Below the pieces are notes generated by a model. The model made no database searches and had not been told where the DNA came from. It saw nothing but the letters and a program-made list of their open reading frames with translations. Shown here piece after piece: positions 44,129-54,074 of a stretch of 64,000 nt of DNA; the first letter of the stretch is position 1; each line of letters opens with the position of its first letter. The position numbers and the translations under genes are program-made. The DNA is taken from the NCBI GenBank assembly GCA_944474755.1, contig OX104113.1:47135644-47199643 (forward strand), written 5' to 3'. This stretch comes from Limnoperna fortunei. Taxonomy: Eukaryota > Mollusca > Bivalvia > Mytilida > Modiolidae.

Positions 44129-44639
44129 AACAAGCTTACCAGTGACATCCGTGTTGTATTCAAACTCACCTGTTGCCTATGGCTATAGTAACATCTACTA
44201 ATAAGGTTAATCAGATGAAAAATTAAATTGGCATCGACAAACAATATAAAAACAATCCAAAATCTTTATTTCAATATCATAGTCTTTTAGTAATGACAGC
44301 CGTAGTTTTTTTAACAGGAAGTAAAAGGGGAGATAAATCATGTAAAACTGGATATGGGTCAATTGTAGATTAGGGTGCAGGACATCTCGACCCGAAGAAT
44401 ATTTCCGTCTATTAAGACAACTCTGTCCGACTACCGAAACAACTCAGACCTTCTATAGCATAAATATACATGTATGTAACTCATTAGAAAACAAAAACAA
44501 AGAAAAATAAATGATATTTTTAAGTTTCTAGATATATGTCATCAGCACTACACAGTAAAAAATATAATATGCATATAGGCACAGCCTTAATGTGAGGAAC
44601 TCATATTTTATGGTTCATGATGTTACTTCAGAGCACCCT

Positions 44640-44764
44640 AACATTTCCTCTGCATTCCATTGGTTAAGTGACGTTTTTCTTTAATGTGTTGGAGACGTCA
44701 CACATATGCAAAAAACTTCCTTTAATAAGCCAATAGCCATTTAACCGTCGCAACTCGGGTAAAA
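44640..44764 (+). promoter_or_regulatory. Candidate POP7 promoter (CCAAT and CRE-like sites)
   Basis: Two CCAAT boxes (ATTGG at 44659-44663, CCAAT at 44730-44734), TGACGT at 44669-44674 and AGACGTCA at 44693-44700 lie just upstream of the proposed POP7 start. There is no TATA box. The grouping is typical of housekeeping promoters; function is inferred. Confidence 0.45.
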
Positions 44765-44775
44765 ATGCGAAAGTG
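44765..44775 (+). CDS. POP7: Proposed POP7 exon 1 (11 bases)
   Basis: ATGCGAAAGTG followed by GTAATT. It has A at -3, ends two bases into a codon as the next exon requires, and sits directly behind the CCAAT/CRE cluster. Joining gives MRKWSKLAAIKDLI. Other upstream ATGs cannot be excluded without transcript data. Confidence 0.45.
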
Positions 44776-46451
44776 GTAATTTATTTGCATAGAAAAATGA
44801 TCAAAATAAAATATTTTTTATTTCCATGACCTGTAATTTTGTAGCTTCTTTAGGTTCATTAGTAAGAATGCATCCAAAGATAGTCCTTTATTAAAGCAGA
44901 ATTTACATCTTAGATTCTTGAATATTTCTATGCCTCGTTTTTTCACTGTCAAAAGTGTATACACCTATTGAATAACAATTTTTTTAGAAAAATAACAAAA
45001 ATCTTATTTATTACCATACAATGAAACAAAGAAACACTAGAGATTATGTACACAAAAAAGTATTTTTTTTAATACTTTTAAAGATATCCCAACTAATTGA
45101 TTACCTGTCAGATTTAAATCTCACAGCATGCAGCAAGTTGATGAGTTTTATCTAATAATTGCAGGAATATTGATGAAAAATTGCAAGCATTGTCATTAGC
45201 AATAAATACTGGTCAATAGTTAATTGAGCAAGGGTGGGAGGGTTTATGGCCAGAATGACATAGGGCTTGACTTTTCAGCACCTCATCCTCTCAGACACCT
45301 ACTTTATAATTTTTTTAGAAAAAATGTACTTTTTTATGCAAGGGAAATTTCAGCAAGTGTCTTGTAGAAATAGCCTATTAAAACCTATATACACTACAGC
45401 ATATTTTTAGTTTAATTTATTAATTTTCATTTATATTGCATTGAATTGAACAAGTTGATGAGTTCTATTTAATAATTGCAGAAATATTTACAAAAATCGC
45501 ATGCATTATCATTAGCAATAAATACTAATTTTTATTTATATTGCATTGAATTGAAGTGTTTTGTTTCAATAAGGAATAGGCTTTTCTGTGTAATGATTAG
45601 GATGCCCCAATGGTAGGTTTAGTTCCTAATTAGTAAACTAACTGAAAATAATTATTTACTTATTAACATATAGACAAACAAGGTCTGTCAAAACTAACTG
45701 GAATCAATAACCAGTGTAAATAATGAAAAAATATAAACACAATAAAATTTATGGGTAAATGTACATACAATTTTAAAACACTAAATATGATTGATGTTTA
45801 ACATCCAGCAAGCAATATTTCAGCTATATTCAGGACACTTAATATTTTTATTTATAATAATTTTACGATTCATTGGTTTTTCAAACGGATAAAGAAAATG
45901 TATGTAAAGTATAGTTCTGCTTATATAGTAGTAGAACCATCAGAACTGTTGAATATAATATTTGGACATAATGATACTGTGTGTCACCTGTACTGTAGCT
46001 AGAAAATTATTCTAAAATTCTCATTTCTTTTTTAAGGAGTAAACTAGCTGCAATAAAAGACTTAATTGATAGTGAGGAGTTTAACCTTCGTAAAAGATTA
46101 CCCAGAAAACTTCCGAAAAGAAAGAATGATGTCTATGTTTCTCGGAGAACCAATTTCAAACAACAGTTGGAAAGATGCCAAAAATTGATGGACTCGGGTA
46201 ATGAAGTCTATATCCATGGACTAGGTGCTGCTATAAACAGAGCGGTCAATCTTGCTTTGGAATTGAAGCACTCATCTGTAGGGAATGTTGAAACTGAGAC
46301 ACACACTTCCACAGTAGAACTTGTAGATGACTTTGAACCTGAAACAGACGAATATGAACCAGAGACATTCACAAGAAATAACTCAGCTGTCCATATCAAA
46401 GTGTTCAAGTTATCATCAACAGAATCTGAAAATTCTCAAGTTGTAAAATAA
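44765..46451 (+). CDS. POP7: POP7/RPP20, RNase P and RNase MRP subunit
   Basis: POP7 is an Alba-like protein that binds the RNA of RNase P (tRNA 5' processing) and RNase MRP (rRNA processing) in the nucleus. The main exon 46037-46451 is unmistakable: FNLRKRLPRKLPKRKNDVYV, then NFKQQLERCQKLMDSG, EVYIHGLGAAINRAVNLAL, THTSTVELVDDFEPETDEYE and RNNSAVHIKVFKL. It has no in-frame ATG before conserved sequence and follows a pyrimidine-rich AAG acceptor, so an upstream exon is required. The best candidate is 44765-44775 (ATG CGA AAG TG, donor GTAATT), which fits the phase and gives 141 aa against 140 in human. The exon 1 call is inference; the main exon is firm. Confidence 0.85.
45133..45557. repeat. 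Direct repeats in POP7 intron
   Basis: CAAGTTGATGAGTTTTATCT near 45133 recurs as CAAGTTGATGAGTTCTATTT near 45450, with the downstream AGCAATAAATACT also repeated. TTTATATTGCATTGAATTGA recurs near 45430 and 45537. Confidence 0.65.
45783..45842 (-). mobile_element. SINE tail, type S1
   Basis: GATTGATGTTTAACATCCAG, then AAGCAATATTTCAGCTATAT: the reverse complement of the S1 3' end. Only the tail is visible. It lies in the proposed POP7 intron. Confidence 0.65.
46037..46451 (+). CDS. POP7: POP7 main exon
   Basis: The acceptor is TTCTTTTTTAAG and the stop TAA is at 46449-46451. The exon encodes the whole conserved Alba-like domain. AATAAA at 46447-46452 overlaps the stop codon. A 4.3 kb foldback element begins 79 bases after the stop. 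Confidence 0.93.
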
Positions 46452-47503
46452 AGATTATTTATACAGAATGTTTTAAACTTACATTTTATGGGATATACAG
46501 GATTACAAGAAAAATTGGCTGAGACTACAACACGCCGGGTATTCGGACACACAGAACAGGGTGGAACACAAACGAACGGGTGAGGTGGATGAAAACATCG
46601 TGTTCAGGTAGGTGTGTTATTTTCATTCTGAACGTATTGAAATAGGATTAAAGACAGAAATAAGTTTATAACGCCTTTTGTATGTCCCTTAACTACTAGT
46701 ACACAAAGTATTGTCTGTTTTTACTGGAGAAATAATCCACAGGAACGTCATGAACACGGAAATTACTTCGGAAAAAGTATATTTCCAACTTTCGTTGATT
46801 GTAACTTCTCGCGAAGAGCAAGTTACAAAGTTTTTATGGTCAATATAGATACCCCAATGCATACTTGATTATCTTTGAAAAGTTGAACTTCTAATTCGAC
46901 GTATTAAGCACAGTATTCTTCAGTAACCAAACATACTTGGCGGAATTTTGACACAACGGACCGCGGGTGAGGACACTGTGGAACGCGGGTGTGTGCTCCT
47001 TAGAGAACACAACGAACCGGGTGAAAATGCATATATTTTTTATTTAAACTGTTCGTCCCTTTCTATTATTGTAATGAGCAACCGTATATTTTCTTTTCAG
47101 GAATAGTTTATCCTGCAATCCTGCAATCCTTCGATTAGAGCAGCTTAAATTTTGTATGTGTTTCACTGCCACTGGCTATGAAACGAGTTTCAGCCACGCC
47201 CACTTTAAGAACTACTTTTGTGTATTGCAGTAATGTACTTGTTTGACCTTTCTTGCCAAATGTAAACAAATCGGAATGTTGCAACCGCGCAAATACGTGT
47301 TTTTGTTTTAATCCATAAATAAATATATTATTTTCATCTGTGTTGGTTTTTTCTCTTCTAAAACAGACACTTCAAACAGGCTAAGTTCAAAGTATTATGG
47401 CGCAACCCTGCAAATCCAGACCATGAATGTCTATTTATTTTGCAACTACCGGTTCAACTATACAAATACGACACTACGAATCGGATAAAGCAAAGCTTTA
47501 TTT

Positions 47504-47638
47504 AAGAAATAGATTATTGCGAATTAGTTAGAACATGGTCAGACCATATATTTGTCAGCGAGGTATAAAATGAAGAAAAATATAAGGTCTGACCATGTTC
47601 TAATTCGCATAGATACCAATTGCAATAATCTATTTCAA
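47504..47638. repeat. Hairpin palindrome, nested
   Basis: AAATAGATTATTGCGAATTA and AGAACATGGTCAGACC are mirrored by GGTCTGACCATGTTCTAATT and TGCAATAATCTATTT, with a loop of about 40 bases. Confidence 0.75.
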
Positions 47639-47831
47639 TTCTAATATGTATAACAAATGAGTTAAAATTTCGCAGCGGCTCTAAGAGGACGCTTTTTGAA
47701 ACTAATAAGAGATATCCCACAGCAGTATGTTAAAGCAAATAAAATTGACATACACATATATTCTCGTCATTTTATTGAATATACTTACCTTTTAAGCAAA
47801 TAAATATTGAGAAATCTTAACAAAATTGCAT

Positions 47832-48610
47832 TTAAGCGTATATGACAGAACTTACTTCGTCATAAATGACTCTAAATATAATACTGAAGACCAAATCTGT
47901 CATATGTTAGATTTTCTGATGGACAACATATTCGTCATGTTTGGTTGACATGTTTTTCAACAGACTGTTGGTATTCCAATGGGTACTAATTGTGCTCCTC
48001 TCCTCGCCGACCCGTTTTTGTACTCTTATGAGGCTGAGTTCCCAGAAGGCCTACTGAAGAAGAAAGAAAAGACACTGGCCCAGACCTTTAATTTAACATA
48101 CCGTTATATTGCTGATGTTTTGTCCCTCAACAATGCTAAATTTGGTGACTATTTACATTCAATTTACCCTGCGAACTTGACATTAAAGATACCACCAATA
48201 CACTGTCAGCCTCTTACTTTTCTAGACCTTTTTCTAGAAATAGACTCAGGACAACTACAAACTAGACTCTATCGTACAAACGTGATGACTTCAACTTTCT
48301 TATTTTCAACTTCCCGTTTATTGATAGCAACATTCCAGCAGCTCCAGCGTATGGTGTGTCCATTTCACAACTTATACGTTATTCTAGATCCTGGGATAGG
48401 TATTCCGATTTTCTTGACCGATCACTGCTGTTGACTGCTAAACTACTCAAACAAGGGTTTGTTGTACCTAGGTTGGTGTTATCTGTTCAGAAGTTCTATG
48501 GTCGTCACCATGACTTAATTGATCCTTATGGGAAATCAGTGTCTCAAATACGATCTGACATTTTCGCTGCGTCATGGTGTTTCCTATTCCTGGATTTGAC
48601 TTTTCCCTAG
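47832..48610 (+). pseudogene. Penelope-like reverse transcriptase, broken
   Basis: One frame reads YDRTYFVINDSKYNTED, then a conserved block with VGIPMGTNCAPLLAD. A TGA at 47946-47948 interrupts it just before this block. The catalytic YxDD is replaced by YIAD (residues RYIADVLSLNN), so it would be inactive. Near 48272-48282 the frame shifts. The continuing frame reads FNFPFIDSN, YGVSISQLIRYSRSW and FYGRHHDLIDPYGKSV. No endonuclease domain is seen. The GIPMGTNCAPLLAD type is common in mollusc and lancelet genomes; the Penelope assignment is from memory of that type. Confidence 0.75.
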
Positions 48611-48810
48611 ACATGACAATAAGTAACTCGATGGGTGTCTAATTAGAGACAGACACTGCTTACTGATCCGGAGCACCTGAGTGCACCCATGGTTTTTATT
48701 AGGTTCGGGTTACTCTCTTAATGTTTTTGTGTTTTGGTTTTTGTATTGCGTTTGTCTATATCCGGATTTGTAACTGTCCCTTGACTTTTGGCTCTTGTTG
48801 TTTGGCCGGA
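48611..48810 (+). mobile_element. 3' tail of the Penelope-like element
   Basis: Non-coding tail with TCTAATTAGAGACAGACACT, TTCGGGTTACTCTC and TTGACTTTTGGCTCTTGTTG. The same tail occurs in reverse at 10095-10330. Confidence 0.65.
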
Positions 48811-49231
48811 TTTTTTGCTATTTTCATAAATCGGATCACCTCGGTTATTTCCCGACCCTTGACCGAAATGGCCTAGAGATGTTCCGATGTTTCGTATGAC
48901 GCCGGAATTCTAATTGTGACGTAATAGCGGGCCAAAACGTATGAAGGACGTCATATTAGAACTGTAAATAATGACGTCGGCTCCTGGTGCCCTGTCCTTA
49001 CTTTTAACGATATTGAGTATTCTGTTCTGGTTTACGGCATGTTGTCAAATACGATATTTGTTTGTGACGTCAGGCTATCACATGATTACGCGCCGAAAAT
49101 TTCAAGTCAAAAATCGGTTAAAGTGCACTTTTAATGCTTTTCATTAGTATAAAATGGATTTTCTGGTTGCAGAATAAAAACAATATTCGTACATTGTCGG
49201 AAAATATAAAGTTTATTTGTACTCGCCGCGG

Positions 49232-49498
49232 GGGCCTCGGTGGCCGAGTGGTCAAGGTAGTTCGTCTACTATTGATCACGTGGTCTGTCAACACTGAGAT
49301 TGCGGGTTCGATTCTCACTGCAGGCAGGGTGTATCCGACTCCAATCTTAATTGACAAGGATTGCCAGTTTTCCTACCGCAGGTCGGGGGTTCTCTCCGGG
49401 TACTCCGGCTTCCTCCCCCAATAAAAACTGGACGCCATGAAATAGCTGAAAAATTGCTGAAAGTGGCGTTAAAACACCATTCAAACAAACAAACAAAT
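49232..49498 (+). mobile_element. SINE, type S2, tRNA-derived, intact
   Basis: The head GGGGCCTCGGTGGCCGAGTG resembles a Ser/Leu-type tRNA A box. The B box is GCGGGTTCGATTCTCACTGC. The body includes GGGTACTCCGGCTTCCTCCC, and the tail is TAGCTGAAAAATTGCTGAAA with a (CAAA)n end. It is best read as a SINE, not a tRNA gene. Nested in the 4.3 kb foldback element. Confidence 0.85.
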
Positions 49499-51168
49499 GT
49501 ACTCGCCGCGAAACAGGTAAGAAATTCTCGATAGAACCTCGCATTCCTACCTGTTTCTAAGGCTAGTACAAATAATCTGTATATTTAATGACAATCAACG
49601 AATATATGTGCGATCGCCATTAAACATACAGGAAAAGTTTGTACACCGAATCGACGAGTTTCGTAATACAGTACAACTTATGTGATATTAAAAATAGTAT
49701 CTTGTTGTATTTCTGTTGATAATGTTTTACTAAACTTGTTACGTGCATTACTTTTGTATTCATTATTCACCCTGAAAAGCAGAAATCGTTCTTGAAACAT
49801 CACTCAATTTACGTCAATCATTTTGATTACCAAAATACTGCGCACTATGTGTATAGGCTTAATAAGGATACAATTACAAAAATGTTTAGGAGGAAATAGT
49901 TTAGGATAGATTGCAGGATAAACATAATATTAATATATTGACTTAGCATAAACACAATTTAAGGACTCGGCACGAAACTGGGAAGATTGGGCAGAGCCTC
50001 GCCATTATACTACGTTTCCATGGTTTCTAAGCCTTGTCCTTATATTGGGTTTATGTCAAGTCAATCCACTAATATTATATATAAATGCTTTTATTGGCGT
50101 AAAAGAAACTTGCTTAGAAACAATTATAGACCATTGTTCATCTGATCATCGAACCAAAACGCTTAAATACGGACAACTTATATTGCACGAACCAATGGGA
50201 AATGAGGTTAACTTAGTATACGTAAGTGCACATAAAATGTATTCTATAACAAAGATATAGGACTAACATGACTTAAACTGGTGTTCTACAACATTTGGAC
50301 ACAGAAAACTAAATAAAACAGTGATTAGACACTTCTTTAATACCAGGTCATTGCTAGTTAACGCCATGTTCTGTGTGTCCAACACCCGCGTTCTTAGTGG
50401 TCTTCATCTCGAATCACCCGCGGTCCGTTGTGTCAAAATTTCGCTAACTATGTTTAAATAAGGAAGAATACTGTGCTTAATACGTCGAGTTAGAAGTTAA
50501 ATTCTTCACAGATAATCAAGTATGCATTGGGGTATCTATATTGACCAAAAAGACTTTGTAACTTGCATTTCGCGAGAAGTTACAATCAACGAAAGTTGGA
50601 AGTCTACTTTTTCCGAAGTAATTTCCGTGTTCATGACGTTCCCGTGGATTATTTCTCCAGTAAAAACAGACAATACTTGGTGTACCAGTAGTTCAGGGAC
50701 ATACAAAAGGCTGCATTAACTTATTTCTGTCTTTAATCCTATTTCAATACGTTCAGAATGAAAATAACACACCTACCTGAACACGATTTGTTCATCCACC
50801 TCACCCGTTCTTTTGTGTTCCACCCTGTTCTGTGTGTCCGAATACCCGGCGTGTACAATGACCACTGAATCTCTGAAAATGCAAATTAGACAATGCAACT
50901 ACCAGTACATGTGTACAAGTATATACTTTACAACTGCATGCACAGCAACAAAACAGTTTTTTAAAGTAAATTTGACAAATTATAGTGTTTAATGCCACTA
51001 TTAATATTTTCATTTGTAGTGTGGCAAGTTTCTTGTATGGTCATCTAGAGTTGGTTTAAGTAAGAATTTATATGGTGGCCATATTGATTTCATTTTCAAA
51101 TAGAAAATGTTTTGTTTTTGTCATACTTAGATTTAAAAAAACCCTGAATTTAAATGAAAAACAAACAT

Positions 51169-52854
51169 TTTTAGCTCACCTGGACCACAGTCTACTAGCT
51201 TTTGTCATCAATTGGTGTCCACCATCTGTTGTCTGGGGTTTGTTAACTTTTTAGCTCACCTGACCCAAAGGGTCAGGTGAGCTATTGTTATCACTTTGCG
51301 TCCGTCGTCGTCGTCGGCGGCGTCTGTAAACTTTTTACATTTTAATCTTCTTCTCTGAAGCCACTTGGCCAATTGAAACCAAACTTGGCCATAATGTTCA
51401 TTGGATGGACCTTTACAAAGTTTGTGTTTTTTATTTTGATTGGTAAACCAATATGGCCGCCACCTCAAGACTTATTTTAACATAGGACCCTATGGGAAAA
51501 AAGTTAAAAAGGGCTTCTTCTCTGAAACCGTTTAACCAATCAAAACAAAACTTACTAGCAATATTGTTTGGATGGTCCTCTATAAAGTTTGTGTTTTTGA
51601 TGGGAATTGGAAATTCAAAATGGCAGCCACAGCAGGACTTAGTTTAACATAGAACCCTATGGGAAAAAGTTTTAAAAGGCTTCTTCTCTGAAACCGGTTA
51701 ATCAATGGAAACAAAAACTTACTAGCAATATTGTTTGGATGGTCCTCTATAAAGTTTGTGTTTTTTATGGCAATTGGAAATTCAAAATGGCTGCCACAGC
51801 AGGACTTAATTTAACATAGGACCCTATGGGAAAAAGTTTAAAAGGCTTCTTTTCTGAAACCGGTCAACCAATGGAAAGAAAACTTACTAGCAATATTGTT
51901 TGGATGGTCCTCTATAAAGTTAATGTTTTTTTATCCCAATCAGAAATTCAAAAATGGCCCCCACCGCAGGACTTGGTTTTACATTCGACCCTATGAGAAA
52001 AAAGTTTAAAAGGGCTTCTTCTCTGAAACCGTTTAACCAATCAAAACAAAACTTACTAGCAATACTGTTTGGATGGTCCTCTATAAAGTTTATGTTTTTT
52101 ATGGCAATTGGAAATTCAAAATGGCCGCTACCGCAGGACTTAGTTTAACATAGGACCCTATGGGAAAAAGTTTTTAAAGGCTTTTTCTCTGAAACCGGTT
52201 AATCAATGGAAACAAAAACTTACTAGCAATATTGTTTGGATGGTCCTCTATAAAGTTTATGTTTTTTATGGCAATTGGAAATTCAAAATGGCCGCTACCA
52301 CAGGACTTAGTTTTACATGGGACCCTATGGGAAAAAGTTTTTAAAGGCTTTTTCTCTGAAACCGGTTAATCAATGGAAACAAAAACTTACTAGCAATATT
52401 GTTTGGATGGTCCTCTATAAAGTTTATGTTTTTTATGGCAATTGGAAATTCAAAATGGCCGCTACCGCAGGACTTAGTTTAACATAGGACCCTATGGGAA
52501 AAAGCTTTTAAAGGCTTCTTCTCTGAAACCGGTTAATCAATGGAAAGAAAAACTTACTAGCAATATTGTTGGGATGGTCCTTTATAAAGTTTATGTTTTT
52601 TATGGCAATTGGAATTTCAAAATGGCCGCCACCGCCGCAGGACTTAGTTTAACATAGGACCCAATGGCAAATAAAAAAAATCTTCTCTATACAACGGGTT
52701 AACCAATGAAACAAAGCTTTCTAGTAATATTGTTTGGATGGTCCTATTTAAAGTTTATTGAAAATTACAGGACTTACTTTAACATCAGGGAAATGCCATC
52801 TTCATTGCCTATAAAATCAAGTGAGCGATACAGGCTCTTAAGAGCCTCTGGTTA
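51169..52854 (+). mobile_element. Hairpin-ended tandem-core element, copy 5 (167-base units)
   Basis: There are two 5' starts: an outer TTTTTAGCTCACCTGGACCA at 51169 and an inner perfect hairpin AGCTCACCTGACCC-AAA-GGGTCAGGTGAGCT at 51253-51283. A (GTC)n tract follows, then eight core units marked by GACCCTATGGG near 51486, 51652, 51820, 51987, 52154, 52321, 52488 and 52658. The end is AAGTGAGCGATACAGGCTCT with AGGCTCTTAAGAGCCT. No coding sequence. Confidence 0.85.
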
Positions 52855-53133
52855 AAATTAATCTTCTGCTATGAAACCACTTGGAAAATTTTTCACGCTT
52901 GGCAACAATCATCTTTATAGTACCTAGTTTTGAATTTGTATCTGGTTGTTTATACATGTACACGGACTAACTTGGCCGCTATAAAAAAATAATCACAGTT
53001 AAATTTATCACTGTAAACTAGAATTTTATTTTTCACATAAATCACTTCTTAAATTTGTAAATTTGTATATGCACAGAAAAATGACAGTTTTCTTCATTCA
53101 GTTGAAGTTGGTCATCAGACAGTAGAAGTAGAA

Positions 53134-54045
53134 TACTGTGAAAGTGCTTAAATTCCTGGGTATCAATTTTCGTTGTTTGGTGAAATTTTACATGTTCGTG
53201 GGTTCTTAAATTCGTGGACTGACGGTTTCCGAAAATGCAAAAAGTGAGGTAGCGATCAACATAAATTATTACAGCAGAATCATTTTCACTGTTGATAACA
53301 TCAACATATAAAGAAGACAAAACAGTTTCATTACATGATGTTGTTTACGCGCGTGGTAACGAATGTAAAATTAATAACACGGAAATCAATAGCTAATTAT
53401 AAACACGGTAATGTATTAATTAATTGATTAATTGCAATAAAAACTACTTTGAGTCTATTTAATTCTCTAATTGTTATCTATAGAAGCATTCCTAGCCGAA
53501 GGGCATTTGACACTTCATGTGTTACAAAGGTGTAATTTAATGTCATTTGTGCTACGATCGATCGGTATTATCACAACATCCATTTGATAATAGCGTGTCA
53601 TTGATATGGTCAAATAAAGATAAAATATAGCTTATCTTTTAAATATTTTAATTTATGTTCAAAGGAGCAACCAAACTCATAATTCCGATAATTGTTACTT
53701 TTTAACATCGAAAATTAACACCTCATATATCCCACCTTGACCGGAAGTCGATGCTTCTTCGTACGCTCTACAAATAATACCTACATTTAATAAAACACAA
53801 TTCGAACATGAAACCTGTAACATAATCATTAAGATGGATTTTGAGCTGAACATTAGTAATGGATCGAACCACATATATTACATTTACAAATAATTGTCCT
53901 ATCTCGGACATTTTCAAATCATTGTTACCAAGTTCCCATCTGTTAACGAAGTTTTATTCTTCGTTGGATTTTTAATTTCATGGTCCGAGGCCTCCACGAA
54001 AACCACGAAAATTGATACCCCACGAATAAAAAGTATTTCACAGTA
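53134..54045. mobile_element. 0.9 kb inverted-repeat element, TA target
   Basis: The left end is TACTGTGAAAGTGCTTAAAT, then GGGTATCAATTTTCGT. The right end is ACGAAAATTGATACCCCACG, then AGTATTTCACAGTA. A TA at each boundary fits a Tc1/mariner-type target duplication. The interior is AT-rich, with no transposase seen. Confidence 0.7.
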
Positions 54046-54074
54046 ACTAATAACAGAACAAAGGAGTCAACACA

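Larger units (their letters stand above)
46531..50853. mobile_element. 4.3 kb foldback element with about 470-base arms and TACAA target duplication
   Basis: The left end is CACGCCGGGTATTCGGACAC and the right end GTGTCCGAATACCCGGCGTG, an exact mirror. Arms run to about 47000 and from about 50385, with matching unique text such as TATAGATACCCCAATGCATA and its complement. TACAA flanks both ends (46526-46530 and 50854-50858). The arm sequence is rich in CGGGTG and ACACA-type words. Other elements are nested inside: a hairpin at 47504-47638, a reverse transcriptase pseudogene, and a SINE. I recognise no transposase, and the superfamily is not assigned. Confidence 0.85.

Noticed and set aside
47979..48434. 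Functional reverse transcriptase gene
   Set aside because: The catalytic site is altered, there is a stop before the conserved block and a frameshift after it.
49232..49320. tRNA gene (Ser/Leu type)
   Set aside because: A and B boxes are present, but the sequence continues into a SINE body and tail shared with other copies, and it would not fold as a proper tRNA.
51253..52854. CRISPR-like array
   Set aside because: Regular 167-base units are tandem repeats without unique spacers in a eukaryotic genome.
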